Shown here: positions 1-10,397 of the stretch, piece by piece
Position numbering within the stretch: the stretch's first letter is position 1
Layout of the letters: each line of letters opens with the position of its first letter
Assembly: GCA_030765045.1 (NCBI GenBank)
Contig: CM060963.1
Coordinates: forward strand, 113,478,735-113,542,734
DNA from: Tenodera sinensis
Taxonomy: Eukaryota > Arthropoda > Insecta > Mantodea > Mantidae
Reading direction: 5' to 3'
Length of the DNA: 64,000 nucleotides
The notes under the pieces: generated by a model
Seen by the model: the letters and a program-made list of their open reading frames with translations, nothing else
Told to the model about the DNA's origin: nothing
Databases searched by the model: none
Translations under genes and position numbers: made by a program

Positions 1-65
1 GAGAAAGAAAGAAAGAGAGAGAGAAAGAAAGAAAGAAAGAAAGAAAGGAAGGAAGGAAGAAAGAA
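1..65. repeat. GA-rich simple repeat
   Basis: Purine-only run of GAAA/GGAA units at the window edge. It probably continues outside the window. Confidence 0.9.
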
Positions 66-294
66 AACAAATGCATATAGGAGCCAAAGGACTACCTGTT
101 AGTTTTTAAGCATTGCGATGTTGAATTTCTGAATAATCATATTATAATTGGTCAACCGAGTATCAATGAATTCACCAACTATATTGTTTTTAATTTTGTC
201 ATTAAGTCGTTCTGTTAGCGGAAATAAATAGATTACAGTGGATGTTGCTTATTTAAATCTTAAATTGTTATAGATATTAATAATTTACAAATGG

Positions 295-420
295 GCGGCC
301 GCGAAGCTTAGTTGGCATCACGTCTACCTGCTGTGCGAAGGGTCCCAATCTAAAAACCCAAAGAAATGCCACTGTCCATTGCCGATAGACCAGTTCCAAA
401 GCTGAATGATCACTAATATG
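295..420 (+). repeat. Decayed tRNA-derived SINE relic
   Basis: Reads like a worn tRNA-type head (an A-box-like stretch, then CTGCTGTGCGAAGGGTCCC). That string resembles the anticodon-arm region of the better preserved SINEs at 30680-30808 and 37475-37570. The B-box is not recognisable, so this is tentative. Confidence 0.25.
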
Positions 421-1477
421 ACCGTTGAAATTAAAACCTGCTTATAAATGGAACAATAAAGAATTTTAAATGCATTCTATGAATATAGCATTTCAGGTTT
501 ATTGTTTTATTCGCAAATAAGTTGAGACGGCTCTTTTAGACTGGGAAGCTTCAGAGTAATGATATTTTTCCATTTAATTAATATGCATAACGAGTGTGAT
601 GAGGTTTAATTACATGAAATGTAAATATTTCTTTCTATGCATGTCTGTAATTGTAATTTTAATTGTATTAGTAAGCGTTGAAAGTATAATATGTAGAATT
701 TATTTTAAAACACTATCAGGGGCAGAGTGTTAAAAGCTGAAAACTTGTAGGTACATTTTAGGAAACCAAGGCAGTTAGAATGTCTCTCCTCCCGTCTGTC
801 TATTGTCATACATAGAGGGGTATTTCGCCTTTGTTGTGTTATTGGATAACGTACCTGACAGAAAGAGCGAGAGGGAACATTTTACGAGAAACAAATCGGG
901 GAAGTCCCAAATGCAAGGCAGTATTTTAAAGAAGGGGATGGAGAAGCCCCGATGAAAATCTGCGAATTGAGTACAAAACGTTAAGGCGCGTAAAATCGTC
1001 TAGAAAGTTCACCAGTCGGAACTGAGTAAGCTGCAGGGGCCTGTGTGCATAAATGTACATGGAAATGTGGAATTCGCGACAGTTTCATAATATATGTTAC
1101 CCTTTGAAGAACGTGCTGACGCATAAACAAACACCCCATGTAAGTGCACCAAGTGACTCGAATGTAACAATTTTGATCATAAGTATGTCGCATATTAGTG
1201 CGCGAAGTGAAGTTAGCCTAGTGCTAGAGGCAAGAAAAAGAATTGTTGCTGAGTTTTCAAAAGCCGCGTAAGTCAATGCTCTTGATGGCGAACGAGAGAC
1301 AGTGTTTTGACAAAGACACGAATGTTTAACTGGCGATGAAAAGAATTGTCAATAAATGAAATAAAACACACGAACGTTGCTTCTAAACCCAACCACGCGG
1401 ATTATTTTAGCTGCTTTCCCACCACCTGAGATCATCGTTCCTTTTACCGAAGGATAGTCCATGCTCCAGCAAACTAA
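421..1477. other. No recognisable gene
   Basis: A+T-rich unique-looking DNA. The short open frames here have no motifs, signal peptides or family resemblance that I can see. Confidence 0.6.
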
Positions 1478-1625
1478 TAGTGACACCAGTCGAGGACCGG
1501 AATCAAACCCAGGACAGAAGGATGACGAGGCAACACGCTAGCCGGAGGCATCAGGAAGGAGAGCAACGACAACTCCAGCGAGGTTCGAACCTGGCTCCGC
1601 CTCAAAGTACACTTTGAACTGTATA
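1478..1625 (-). repeat. tRNA-derived SINE-like fragment
   Basis: On the minus strand a B-box-like GGTTTGATTCCGG lies downstream of an A-box-like CGGCTAGCGTGTTGCC, with spacing typical of a tRNA head. There is no clear 3' tail. The SINE assignment is inference. Confidence 0.35.
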
Positions 1626-2149
1626 TTCTCACAACGGAAAGTCTGTCTTTATATTACTGCAGAAGAAAATCTGCTTTGACAAACCACCTAGCATTATAGG
1701 CAACCCAACTTACTGCTCTGTACACGCGTGGACTATGCTGTATCCACATCTCGGCGTGTTCTCATCTAATTCATTGGGCAAAAATTAGTTACATATTTGA
1801 TAATAGTCAATAGCAGTGAAAAAAGTGGTAAAAAGGACAGAAAAATCTGGTGTTATACATACACATTACTTTCTCTAAAAATTACAAACTTGCATGCATT
1901 ACTTGTATATTACACTATTCATATAAAAAGCAGTACTTCTGCCTACGCTACGTTACTGATGAGATATTTTAATGCAAGTATTGCAGGTTGAGTAACAATG
2001 AAAGCTGTATTCAAATGTTTATTCATGGTAATAAACCCTTTGTATAAAAAGTAAAGAAAGAATTGTATACTGTTAATTTCGTTCTTTAGATGATGCTTAG
2101 GAATGATCTTAAACTTACATCATTAAATGTTAAAGCATTGGCTAACACT
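1626..2149. other. No recognisable gene
   Basis: A+T-rich spacer. I see no motif or repeat unit in it. Confidence 0.55.
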
Positions 2150-2290
2150 TCGAAGAAGCTTGATTGCGACTGTAGTCTGGTGGTTCAAATCCAGAGGTGC
2201 CGGGTTCGATTTCTGGCTGGAGGTTGGAAATTTTTCTTCAACAAAGATTATTTCGAATCGTCACTAACGCCTAGAAGCATGAGTGTGTAA
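2150..2290 (+). mobile_element. SINE fragment, family A
   Basis: Contains the Pol III B-box CGGGTTCGATTTC followed by CTGGAGGTTGG, AAATTTTTCTTCAAC and AGATTAT. The same order occurs in the minus-strand SINE at 30680-30808, so the two are copies of one tRNA-headed SINE family. The 5' (A-box) part is poorly preserved. Confidence 0.5.
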
Positions 2291-2639
2291 GTATGTGTAT
2301 GAATTTAATGTTTATAAACCCAAAGGTAAACCAGTGAACATCATTGTCAATGAGCTGGTTGTTCCAAAAGAAAACCCGCCGATATGACCTGGATGTTAAA
2401 GGCGGTATTTTAATGGAGGAGAAAGAACATTTGATTACACATTTTTATTGTAATAGTTTGCATTTTTCTTTCTAAAACACTTTTGTCTACCTTTTAATAT
2501 TTATTTGTTATACAAAATTAAGTTAAATGATGGGACGTTTACATAATATACTCAGAAAATTCAAGATACCTGATTTATCATTTTACATGGCTTCCTTTAG
2601 CCACTGTTGGTTTTTATATGGCTTCTAAAACCTCTTCTT

Positions 2640-3062
2640 ACCAAAGCTGATGTCTCAATCTAAACCATGTTAAACAAAAAATTGCAGAAACGTTTCATTG
2701 CACATTTCGTTGTAGGCACAGCAGGAAGGCCCAGATGAGATGATTTTTTAAAAAGGAGCTACATGCCCAGCTTAAAATATACTCTGACATCGCGAGAAAC
2801 AACTGAATGGTAACAAAACTTCAAAAAAGCGACACGTATTCAAAATTTCAAACCAATAAGGAATATCACCGACCTTACTGATTCCACAAAGAAAGTCATT
2901 TGAAATAAATTGTGTGATTTAAAGGAGATTTATGCTATACCAAAAAAAGAGAATTTCTTGTGGTTTACTCATTGACAAAATTAATTTCACAAAAGGGAAC
3001 TTTAGAGAATACTCTAAAAAATGGATATTAATAATGGATAAGATTATTAATCTTGTAAATAT
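2640..3062 (+). repeat. Old, divergent R1-family copy
   Basis: Segments such as AAGGAATATCACCGA and AAATAAATTGTGTG match the middle of the R1 repeat (see 56968-57820). The 2690-2880 part also matches 53265-53420. Both old copies lie immediately upstream of an LTR of the same family (3063 and 53606), so the adjacency may be inherited. Confidence 0.45.
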
Positions 3063-3237
3063 TGTGACGTCGGGCTCGGCGCATAACATGAACAGACGGG
3101 ACCAAGCTACCTACTTCACACCACACGCCAAGCCTACGTGTGGGCAAAGACGTTGAAAGTCAGACTGCCTCGCGTGTCTGCTGTGTGCACGTGACTAACA
3201 ACAATCGAAGTGGCAGAAACAAAAGTAATCGTGAGCG

Positions 3238-3250
3238 TTCGCGAAACTTC
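3238..3250 (+). promoter_or_regulatory. Heat-shock-element-like array in LTR copy 1
   Basis: TTCGCGAAACTTC gives three alternating HSF-type units (TTC-nn-GAA-nn-TTC), 74 bp upstream of the TATA box. Upstream units are degenerate (GAG, ATC). It corresponds in position to the better arrays in the other two LTRs. Confidence 0.45.
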
Positions 3251-3308
3251 TATCTGAGTCATTTCTGGTGCGTGTGTGTATGTGTGTGGGAATCAAGGAA
3301 AGTCCATG

Positions 3309-3330
3309 TGACGTCATCCTCACTATAAAA
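3309..3330 (+). promoter_or_regulatory. CRE-like site and TATA box of LTR copy 1
   Basis: Perfect 8-bp palindrome TGACGTCA at 3309-3316, then TATAAAA at 3324-3330. In LTR copy 3 the equivalent is TACGTCA then TATATAA. Promoter role is inferred from position in the LTR. Confidence 0.55.
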
Positions 3331-3924
3331 GGAGGCCAGAGAAGAACAGAGTGAGTGAATTTAAGAACTGCGTCACGGACATGAGTCGGAGAGTGTCTCA
3401 GTGAGTGCAAGACAGCTGTGCGTGTGTGTCGTCGTGTTAATACGTCGTGTCAAGACTCACCGAGCGTCGCGAGTGATTGTAACGTTGTACAATCAGGTAT
3501 GAGAGACAGAGGAAGTGAAGAAAGACACTAAAAGGAATGTGCATTGTTATAAGAAAAGTTGTGAGCTGTGATACCCTGAAAGACTGTAGACCGTGTTAAC
3601 GACGAGAAGAAAACTGTATATTTGTGATATAATTTTAGAAGGCAGTAAAGTGAAGAAAAGTAACCGGACTGATTTTGCCTTTTTGTTGTAATATCTTAAG
3701 CATACAGTTTAACTATTTTCATCCAAGTAGCGTTGTTTTCAAGAAAATAACAAAAAGTTACGAAATATTTTTTATCTAAATGTGAGTAGTAGTTTGTGGT
3801 GGAGGGATATTCCTGAAAACCTTTTTGTCGCATTCTTGAATTTCGTATTTATTTGACTTTTCCTCATACACGCATGCGTACAAGTAGTGTTTTTGAAAAC
3901 TGATGTTTACTATATGAACTGTAT

Positions 3925-4718
3925 GAACTACATGTTTTGAGGACCTGAATAAATTTTGTTTAGAAAAAGGTCCGTGTGCCAGTCTGTCAGTCTGTCTACC
4001 AGTCTGTCTATCAGTGGACAGCATCTCAAAAACGAGTAGTCGGTTAAAAACCAAAGTTGGTATTTAAGTTTAATGTCTTTCAAGGATGCGACACGAAGAT
4101 TTTGAACACAGTAGCCCCACCCTAAAGTACCTTTACATGGAAAATGTTTAGAAAGTTTTGATTTTCTTAAAAATGGCTCTAAAGATTTTGATTAAAATGT
4201 CATAAGTTTACGATATTTGCATGACGAATGAAATGTGTATTTTGAATGTTCTGGCTATAGCCTCTGTAGTGCTGCTTACTCTGGATGACTTTTTAATAAC
4301 TCGTAAGCCGTAAGAGATAGACAAAATCTTACTGTACAAGAAATGTAAGTCTCGTTAAACCACACAATTTATGTCTGAATAAATATTTTATATAGTGAAC
4401 CATTTCGGAGATATTCCTTGTTGTTTGTGTTAGTTTCGGAAAACTAAACTTTCGTGAAATGGAACATGGTTGTTCATTTTTTTATATGTTAAGCGTGCAA
4501 AGAGAACCGGATCTCGAAGCTTAAAAATATTTGACTATCGCTCAAAGCCTACTGTATTCTAAACCTCCTCTTGCACCTACAAGGAAATAAGCAATAAGAT
4601 AATTTGTACAAATGTTTATCTCAACTAACACAAAGAAGATACAGTAATAAGAGTTTTTAAGAATGGTTAGTACAGGAGTAGAGAAAGTCATGTGAGTGCA
4701 ACACATCATTTTTTTTTT
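3925..4718 (-). mobile_element. R1-family repeat, copy a
   Basis: Minus-strand copy. Its 5' end reads GATGTGTTGCACTCACATG, then GACTTTCTCTACTC, and runs through the conserved GTCTGTC-rich stretch. It is truncated at its 3' side: the hairpin end seen in complete copies is missing. It is followed by another repeat, the composite element starting near 4895. Confidence 0.8.
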
Positions 4719-5031
4719 ATTTTGAAACATCAAATCACTGTAAACATGTTTGTAAATTATCATAAAAGAAAATACGTTATATTATAGTAGAAATGTTCCT
4801 TAATATAGTATTTAATAAGAGTATTCCAATGAATTTCGAAGACCTGTAATTTTAATGTGTATTTGAACTAGCTTTTCCATTTACCAATTTCTCGGTATGA
4901 GATATCTTATATATTTAAACGAGCAATTCGTGATATATTTATTCCGCGCAACTTGGAAACGGCTCTAACGATTTCGATAAAATTTTGTATTCAGATAGGG
5001 TTTTGCTTTTTAAGTTCATCTATATAGGTGT

Positions 5032-5662
5032 TGTTGTTGTTGTTGTTTTCTAGTGCCTTGCAATGAAGCCATTAGCATTCGTGCTTTCCAATACTTTTGA
5101 ACTGTAGTTTCTTCTGATCTTAATGCTTCACAGGTCTTCAAGTGGTCTTCATTCATTTCTGCTGGATCGTTACACAGGACACATATTGGTGAAGCTGAGA
5201 TACCTATTCTGTAGAGATGACTTGCTAATATAACTCCTAGTTATACTGACTCCGGCCGTGAAAGCCTTCGCTCTCTCATGACTTGCTAAGCAGTCGTGAT
5301 TTGTCAATAGTAGGAAGGCTGCAACAGCTGTTTTCCTTGGTCTCTGGGGGATTATATCTGGATTGGAAAGTAGTGTAATCCATTTTTTATCTTTGGCATT
5401 TGTTTCTATTTCTTGTAGGTATGAATGAGAAATTTTTTTAATGATCAAATGTTTTATTGAGGAATATGATAAATTGAATTTAGGCTTTTGTTTTATTACT
5501 GTGCCTTTCTTTGCAAGTGAGTCTGCAGCTTCATTCCCCATGACTCCACAGTGTGCTGGAATCCATTGGAGATGAACAGTCTTATTAACTTTTTGGAGTT
5601 GTGTTAACATTTTGTAGCATTCTCTAATTTTTGTCTCCGGGTGGGGACATCTTTAGGCAAAT
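5032..5662 (-). mobile_element. 5'-truncated LINE (I-type, RNase H-bearing)
   Basis: Minus-strand insertion flanked by a perfect 17-bp target duplication, TTCATCTATATAGGTGT (5015-5031 and 5663-5679). On its own strand it ends in an (AAC)n tail. The interrupted host sequence is composite repeat X, so this LINE is younger than X. The size (631 bp), short tail and duplication are classic for target-primed reverse transcription with 5' truncation. Confidence 0.85.
5170..5610 (-). pseudogene. LINE ORF2 C-terminal fragment with RNase H domain
   Basis: 146-residue open frame with IPAHCGVMGNEAADSLA near residues 17-33. This is the final RNase HI block (catalytic His and the last Asp region) found in I/R1-clade LINE ORF2 proteins. 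Downstream residues include the KTAVAAFLLLTNHDCL-type stretch that normally follows RNase H. The reading frame then breaks; in another frame downstream a CVLCN-type zinc-knuckle remnant appears before the AAC tail. Reverse transcriptase and endonuclease are missing because of 5' truncation. Not functional. Confidence 0.85.
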
Positions 5663-5811
5663 TTCATCTATATAGGTGTAATTCCCGAAAAAACGCGATT
5701 TTACATAAAAGATAGCATTTTTTATTCCCGCTTTAACAGAGCAATTCTTGTATATACTCACGGTATTTCAGAAACGGCTCTAAAGATTTGATTAAATTTT
5801 TGTATACATGC

Positions 5812-7660
5812 ATATTACATTCACAGCGTTTTCTCTACTCACTTTTAGGTAACACATTCACATCTCTATCTCTACTCACTCTTCTATAAACAATTTTCCA
5901 TAAAAAAGCGTAATTTTGCACCAAAATCATTTTTATCGTCACTTTTAAAATAAGTCATACCATATTCTATATGTTTGAAATATAAATTCTGTTACATTCA
6001 CACTGTTTTCTCCTCTCACTTTTAGGTAACGCATTCACATCTCTTTCTCTTCTCACTCTTCTACAAATAAATACACAATTTTCCGTATGTTTAAAATAGA
6101 CATGCTGCATATTACATTCACAGTGTTATCTCTACTTACTTTTAGGTAACACATTAACATTTCTTTTTCTACTCACTCTTCTATAAACAATTTTCCATAA
6201 AAAACGTGATTTTGCATCAAAAAACACTTTTGTCCCCACTTTTAAAATAAGTCATACCATGTTCTGTATGTTTGAAATAGAAATGCTATTACATTTACAC
6301 TGTCTTTTCCTCCCACTTTTAGGTAACACATTCACATCTCTTTCTCTACTCACTCTTCTACAAATAAATCATGCAATTTTCTGTATGTTTGAAATAGAGA
6401 TACTACACATTACATTCACAGTGGTTTCTCTATTTACTTTTAGCTATCACATTCACATCTCTTTCTCTATTATATTCATACTGTTTTCTCTACTCACTTT
6501 TAGGTAAGACATTCACATCTCTCTCTACTCACTCTTCTACAAATAAGTCATACAATTTCGTGCATGTTTGAAATAGAAATGCTACTTATTACATGCACAC
6601 TGTTTTCACTACTTTCTTTTGTGAAACACATTCATAACTGTTTCTCTACTCACTCTTCTAGAAATAAGTCTAACAATTTTGTGCATGTTTAAAATAGAAA
6701 TGCTGCAATTACATTCACACTGTTTACTATACTCACTTTTAGGTAACACATTCACATCTCTTTCTCCACTCACTCTTCCACAAACAATTCATATCATCTA
6801 TACAACTTGGTTGTTTATAAATATCCAACTGTAAAGCTCGAAAACCGCTTAACCAATCACCGCGAAATTCGGCACGTATATGTATTTTTTATGGGGAAAT
6901 TTGTTATGGCAACAATTTTACTACACAATATATTACTTTCAAATGGCTTTCTACTCGCATTTATTTTACGTAGCACATTCATTTATCCTCTGTTTGCCCT
7001 TCAACATACAATTAATATAATATTCTATGATTGAAATATAAATGCAACGTATTACATTCACACAACTTCGTCTACTAATTCTTCTTTTACGAGACACCAT
7101 CAGTCTTCTTTCGCTATTCGCCCTTCAATATATAATTCATACAATTTGATATGTTTGAAAAAGAAATACAATGTATTACATTCATACTATTTTCTCTACT
7201 CACTTTTGTTTTACGTAACAATTCACATGTTATTCCCTATCTTTTATCAACTTCATACATACCAACGCCTATACATATCGTAGGTTGAAGAGTGGGTAAA
7301 TTCCAAAAAAGGTTGACCAATCGCCATGAAAAGCGACATACCTATCTAATTGTTTTCTTGGCGAAGGTTTTTATGCAATCCATTTTACCACCCAACTATT
7401 ATGTTCACGTGTCTTTCTCTAATCCCTTTTCTTTTACCTAACATACTACTCCCTCTTCTACAAACAACCCATACATTTTTCCATACGCTTGAAATATAAA
7501 TGCAACGTATAACATTCACACGTTTTTCTACTCAGTTTTGTTTTACTAAACACAATCACATTTCTTTCACTACTCCCACTTCGGCGAACAATTCATACAA
7601 TTGTCTATATGATTGAAGCAGAAATGCGTAGTACATTCACATGGCTTTATCAACCAGCTT
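5812..7660 (+). repeat. Minisatellite with TTTCTCTACTCAC core
   Basis: Roughly 100-180-bp degenerate units, each with ATTACATTCACACTG, TTTTCTCTACTCAC, TTTTAGGTAACACATTCAC and CTCTTCTACAAATA, repeated about ten times with varying spacing. The related array lies in reverse at 56170-56940. The core shares TTTCTCTACT with the R1 subterminal repeat. Confidence 0.8.
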
Positions 7661-7768
7661 TTCTTCCTGTAGTATTTGCTATTGTTCAACAGTGCTTTTG
7701 TTTAGTGTTACTCCGGTGTTTTAATAAAAAATAAAGAAATAGTTTAAAAAAAGTAAATTAATCACAAC

Positions 7769-7784
7769 TGATGTCAGAAGTGCG
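7769..7784 (+). other. Primer-binding site remnant (tRNA-Leu-like)
   Basis: TGATGTCAGAAGTGCG follows ATCACAAC. It resembles the PBS TGGTGTCAGGAATGGGATT after LTR copy 3 and its homologue at 56045-56061, and looks complementary to a leucine tRNA 3' end. AATAAA-rich sequence lies 40 bp upstream, as expected for R-U5. Confidence 0.6.
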
Positions 7785-7798
7785 CCGAAAAGCACGAT

Positions 7799-8145
7799 AT
7801 GGAACAGATGATGAAACAAATGTTAGATGGGAAATGAAATGAATTCCGGAATGCGACAGAGGAAACAAATATGAAAACCGAATTGGAAAAATGTAAACTA
7901 AGGAATAGAAAATATAGGAACAAAAATGGACAAAATGGAAACAAAAATGGAAGGCAAATTGAAAATGTAAACTCCAAAACAGAAAAGATGAAGACGGGAA
8001 TGTCTAATATGAAGATAGATCTATCGGAGAATACTAACGAGCGACTGACCAGGGTAAAGGAAGCCATGGAAGAACTCGACGGAAAGATGAAGGGCCTTGG
8101 CGAATGTGTTAACGCCCTGGAGTCAATCGCAGCAGCAAGGAACTG
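7799..8145 (+). pseudogene. Gag-like N-terminal coiled-coil fragment
   Basis: An ATG at 7799, 14 bp after the PBS, opens MEQMMKQML, but a stop follows within a few codons. The open frame from 7871 (91 aa) is Lys/Glu/Asn-rich and methionine-rich, with heptad-like repeats such as NERLTRVKEAMEELDGKMK. It has the charge pattern of the N-terminal coiled coil of arthropod LTR-element Gag proteins. A diverged copy with a cleaner start lies in reverse at 54740-56031. There is no capsid or zinc-knuckle region. Gag assignment is inferred from position after the PBS and composition, not from a conserved domain. Confidence 0.55.
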
Positions 8146-8386
8146 AACTCCATAATGGAACAAATGCTCAACGAAAACGTCAAACTGGTTGGATATCTAT
8201 GGGGGAGGTCTGCGTTCAGCAGTAGATGTTTTACAGCTGAAATGATGGTGTTTATGAAATATTTGTATCTCGGAAATGACTCTTCACAATTACACTAAAA
8301 TTGCTATTTAGTTAACGTTTTGACTTTCAGTTTATCTAAATAAGTATATTCTCCCACAAAAAACATTTCACAAAAACAGAGGCGAA

Positions 8387-8417
8387 AAACGCCGAGCGAA
8401 GCTCGGTCGCCCAGGTA
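8387..8417 (+). other. GC hairpin at candidate element 3' end
   Basis: CCGAGC-GAA-GCTCGG forms a 6-bp stem, followed by TCGCCCAGGTAC. Such hairpins sit close to the 3' ends of Helitron-type elements, but the expected CTRR terminus is not clean here. Confidence 0.35.
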
Positions 8418-8429
8418 CAAATGTTTGAT

Positions 8430-9257
8430 GTGCACAGAAGTACTCGCATATTAGCGTGATGTGCGTCTGTAATAGTTGAACCAATTTATTTTTTATATCA
8501 TTCATGGTAATAAAGGCTGGCTCACGGATGTATGTTAAGCCAAATCAGCATTCGAGCATTAGAGCAAGACCGAGAATTGCAGGAAACCGGTCTGAAGGGA
8601 CGTATTTCCAAAGTTCAGTCAAATTAGAAGAAGTGGATGTCCCATAGTACTGTTGAAATTTAGCTCAACCTGAAAAGTTTTGTATTTATATTATTTCCGT
8701 TTGCAAGGATGGGCAGTGGAATGAACCTAGACTCTGGAATATTAAATGGATTTACGAATGAGCCTGTGTTACTCTTTCCAGATTCGGAAATGGAGGACTT
8801 TATGATGACGAATAGGTATCTACACACCAGATCTTGAGCTATGGGCGGGCCATTACCTACCCCAAGGATCTATAGAATTGACCGTCCCTGATTTAGGACT
8901 AGGATATTAGCATAATAATTATGAAATAAAGGCTGTACAATCAGTACAGCTGTTACGATTAACTCCCTTATCTTAGAAAGATAATTATTATCGTTCTCAT
9001 TTTTACGTACACTAACTAAATGAATGCAAAAGAGATAACGATAAGATCAAAAGCTTAATGCTTCACACGAGTTGTGATGTACACTCATTATCACTTTAGC
9101 CGCACTAGTACTCCGTGCATATACAAGTTGATTAAAGAATACTTCTACAAACTTTGGCCATGGATTCCTTACATCAAAGGTAGAAAAAATTGATACAAAC
9201 CTATGTCCCATAATCGTTTGTCTTCTTGTTATTAATTAATGTTTACGTTCTAACTCG
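8430..9257. other. No recognisable gene
   Basis: A+T-rich spacer between composite repeat X and the transposase relic. No motif seen. Confidence 0.55.
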
Positions 9258-9538
9258 TCAACACATAAACGTCATAACAAATGTTTGGAATGTCTTTGAT
9301 TCTAGACACGCATGCAATTGTGGAATCGTGGACTGTTGCATCCTTTCAAACAATCCGGGATGGTGTCTAATGGTTTCGGAGGCTTTCATGACACGTTGAT
9401 GAAGTATTTCTTCACTCCGTATGTTTGCTGCATAAACCAACTGTTTAACGTACCCCCAAATATAAAAATCCAAAGGATTGAGGTTCGGGTGAATGTGCAG
9501 TTCATGGACTTGGTCCTATCCATCTATCATGGTACATA

Positions 9539-9881
9539 CAAGGCTCACTACGGAAGTTTTGAGATGTGATAAAATTTCCAAGGGCCGCAAAACATATTTT
9601 CGGTGAGATCTCGAAATATAATTTTTGGTTGGAATATAATACTTCCTCTACGTAATAGAGAAAGTAAAAATTGCATGCCTGGAAAGAGCGAAAATTCCCT
9701 CTTTCAAGCTCCTCGCTACCTGCGCGGGTTGTTCATACTTGCGCTGCTGGAATTCCTGTAGTGGGAGGCTCGCTACCTGATACCAATTTACTCACAAAGG
9801 AAGGGGCTATCACACCCTGCTCCAATATGAGTGGATCAACTTTCATTTTGTCACATCTCAAAACTTTCGTAGTGACCCTCG
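9539..9881. mobile_element. Short mariner-type derivative inside the transposase relic
   Basis: Terminal inverted repeats of about 38 bp: GGCTCACTACGGAAGTTTTG on the left, and the reverse complement of CAAAACTTTCGTAGTGACCC on the right. The left flank is TA (9537-9538) and the right flank AA, i.e. a worn TA duplication. At 343 bp it has no transposase. It carries an R1 3'-end fragment (9585-9668). Confidence 0.75.
9585..9668 (+). repeat. R1 3'-end fragment
   Basis: Matches the last about 85 bp of R1 (CAAAACATATTTTCGGTGAG through TAGAGAAAGTA), including a hairpin-capable CTCTACGTAATAGAG. Confidence 0.75.
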
Positions 9882-10397
9882 AACAATGCGACTAAAATGT
9901 GCTGAAGCCCAATCATGCATAGACCACATGCTTGTCATATTTGTAGGGGTACATGTTCATGTAGCAAGTCTGGAAGAGTGTACTGGATAAAGTCCCTGTA
10001 GACGGCATCTGTAAGACTTGGTGGGAGATTTATGGACCTACCAGACAGTTACCTACAATTACAGCCTGCTCACAAAATGAATATCCTACTTTATTGGACG
10101 GAACACGTGCAGTTAACTCACCAGTGAGATGTCACAATTGAAAGGCAGACTAACGACAACTGTAAACAGGTCTCCATGGCAACACTCGCTACTAGTTAAG
10201 ATGCAAAGAGTCGAATGGGTCAAAGTCTTCTCTGAATCAGTGTATAAATGAAATTGTGATATTGGACCTGAACGTAAACTGTCGTTAATAACGAGAAAAC
10301 AAAGGATTGAGGCACATATGCTCATATGACCATTTTTCTTCTTTTGATGTAAGGAATCAATGCTCCAAGTTTGTAAACATATTTTTGAATGTATGTA

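Larger units (their letters stand above)
3063..3690 (+). mobile_element. LTR of a leucine-PBS LTR retrotransposon (copy 1)
   Basis: Aligns by eye with the LTRs at 32879-33458 and 53606-54247. It begins TGTGAC, has the shared CGTGACTAACAACAATC and TTCGCGAA blocks, then a TATA box (TATAAAA at 3324-3330), a GT-rich U5-like stretch and the shared end block GGACTGATTTTGCC. The 3' end is worn: no PBS and no internal gag/pol follow, so this is an isolated LTR relic. A perfect TGACGTCA (CRE/AP-1 type) at 3309-3316 sits just upstream of TATA. Confidence 0.7.
4895..8417 (+). mobile_element. Composite repeat X (minisatellite plus LTR/gag remnant)
   Basis: Begins in TATATATTTAAACGAGCAATTC, includes AACGGCTCTAACGATTTCG, a long minisatellite (5812-7660), an LTR-end/PBS/gag fragment (7690-8230) and ends near a GC hairpin (8387-8403). 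The same order occurs in reverse at 54600-58010, so both are copies of one element. It is interrupted by a LINE at 5032-5662. Whether the LTR/gag part is original or captured cannot be told from two copies. Confidence 0.55.
9258..10110 (-). pseudogene. IS630/Tc1-mariner superfamily transposase relic
   Basis: Two blocks of one DDE transposase. The upstream block (9884-10110, minus) reads in pieces VGNCLVGP, INLPPSLTDAVYRDFIQ, YTLPDLLHEHVPL and HDWASAHFSR. The last is the second catalytic-Asp region (usually HDGAPAH). The downstream block (9258-9536) reads DRWIGP then DFYIWGYVKQLVYAA, with the Pro-Asp-x-x-Pro-x-Asp region degraded, and ends in the usual C-terminal SEEILHQRVMKASETIR and HPGLFERMQQS. 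This family is common in insects, often annotated as Tc3-like with a DUF4817 helix-turn-helix. The N-terminal DNA-binding half is gone and several frameshifts are present. Not functional. It is split by the element at 9539-9881. Confidence 0.8.

Noticed and set aside
5812..7660. CRISPR-like or regularly spaced repeat array
   Set aside because: Units are degenerate and vary in spacing, with no unique spacers. It is a eukaryotic minisatellite inside a mobile element.
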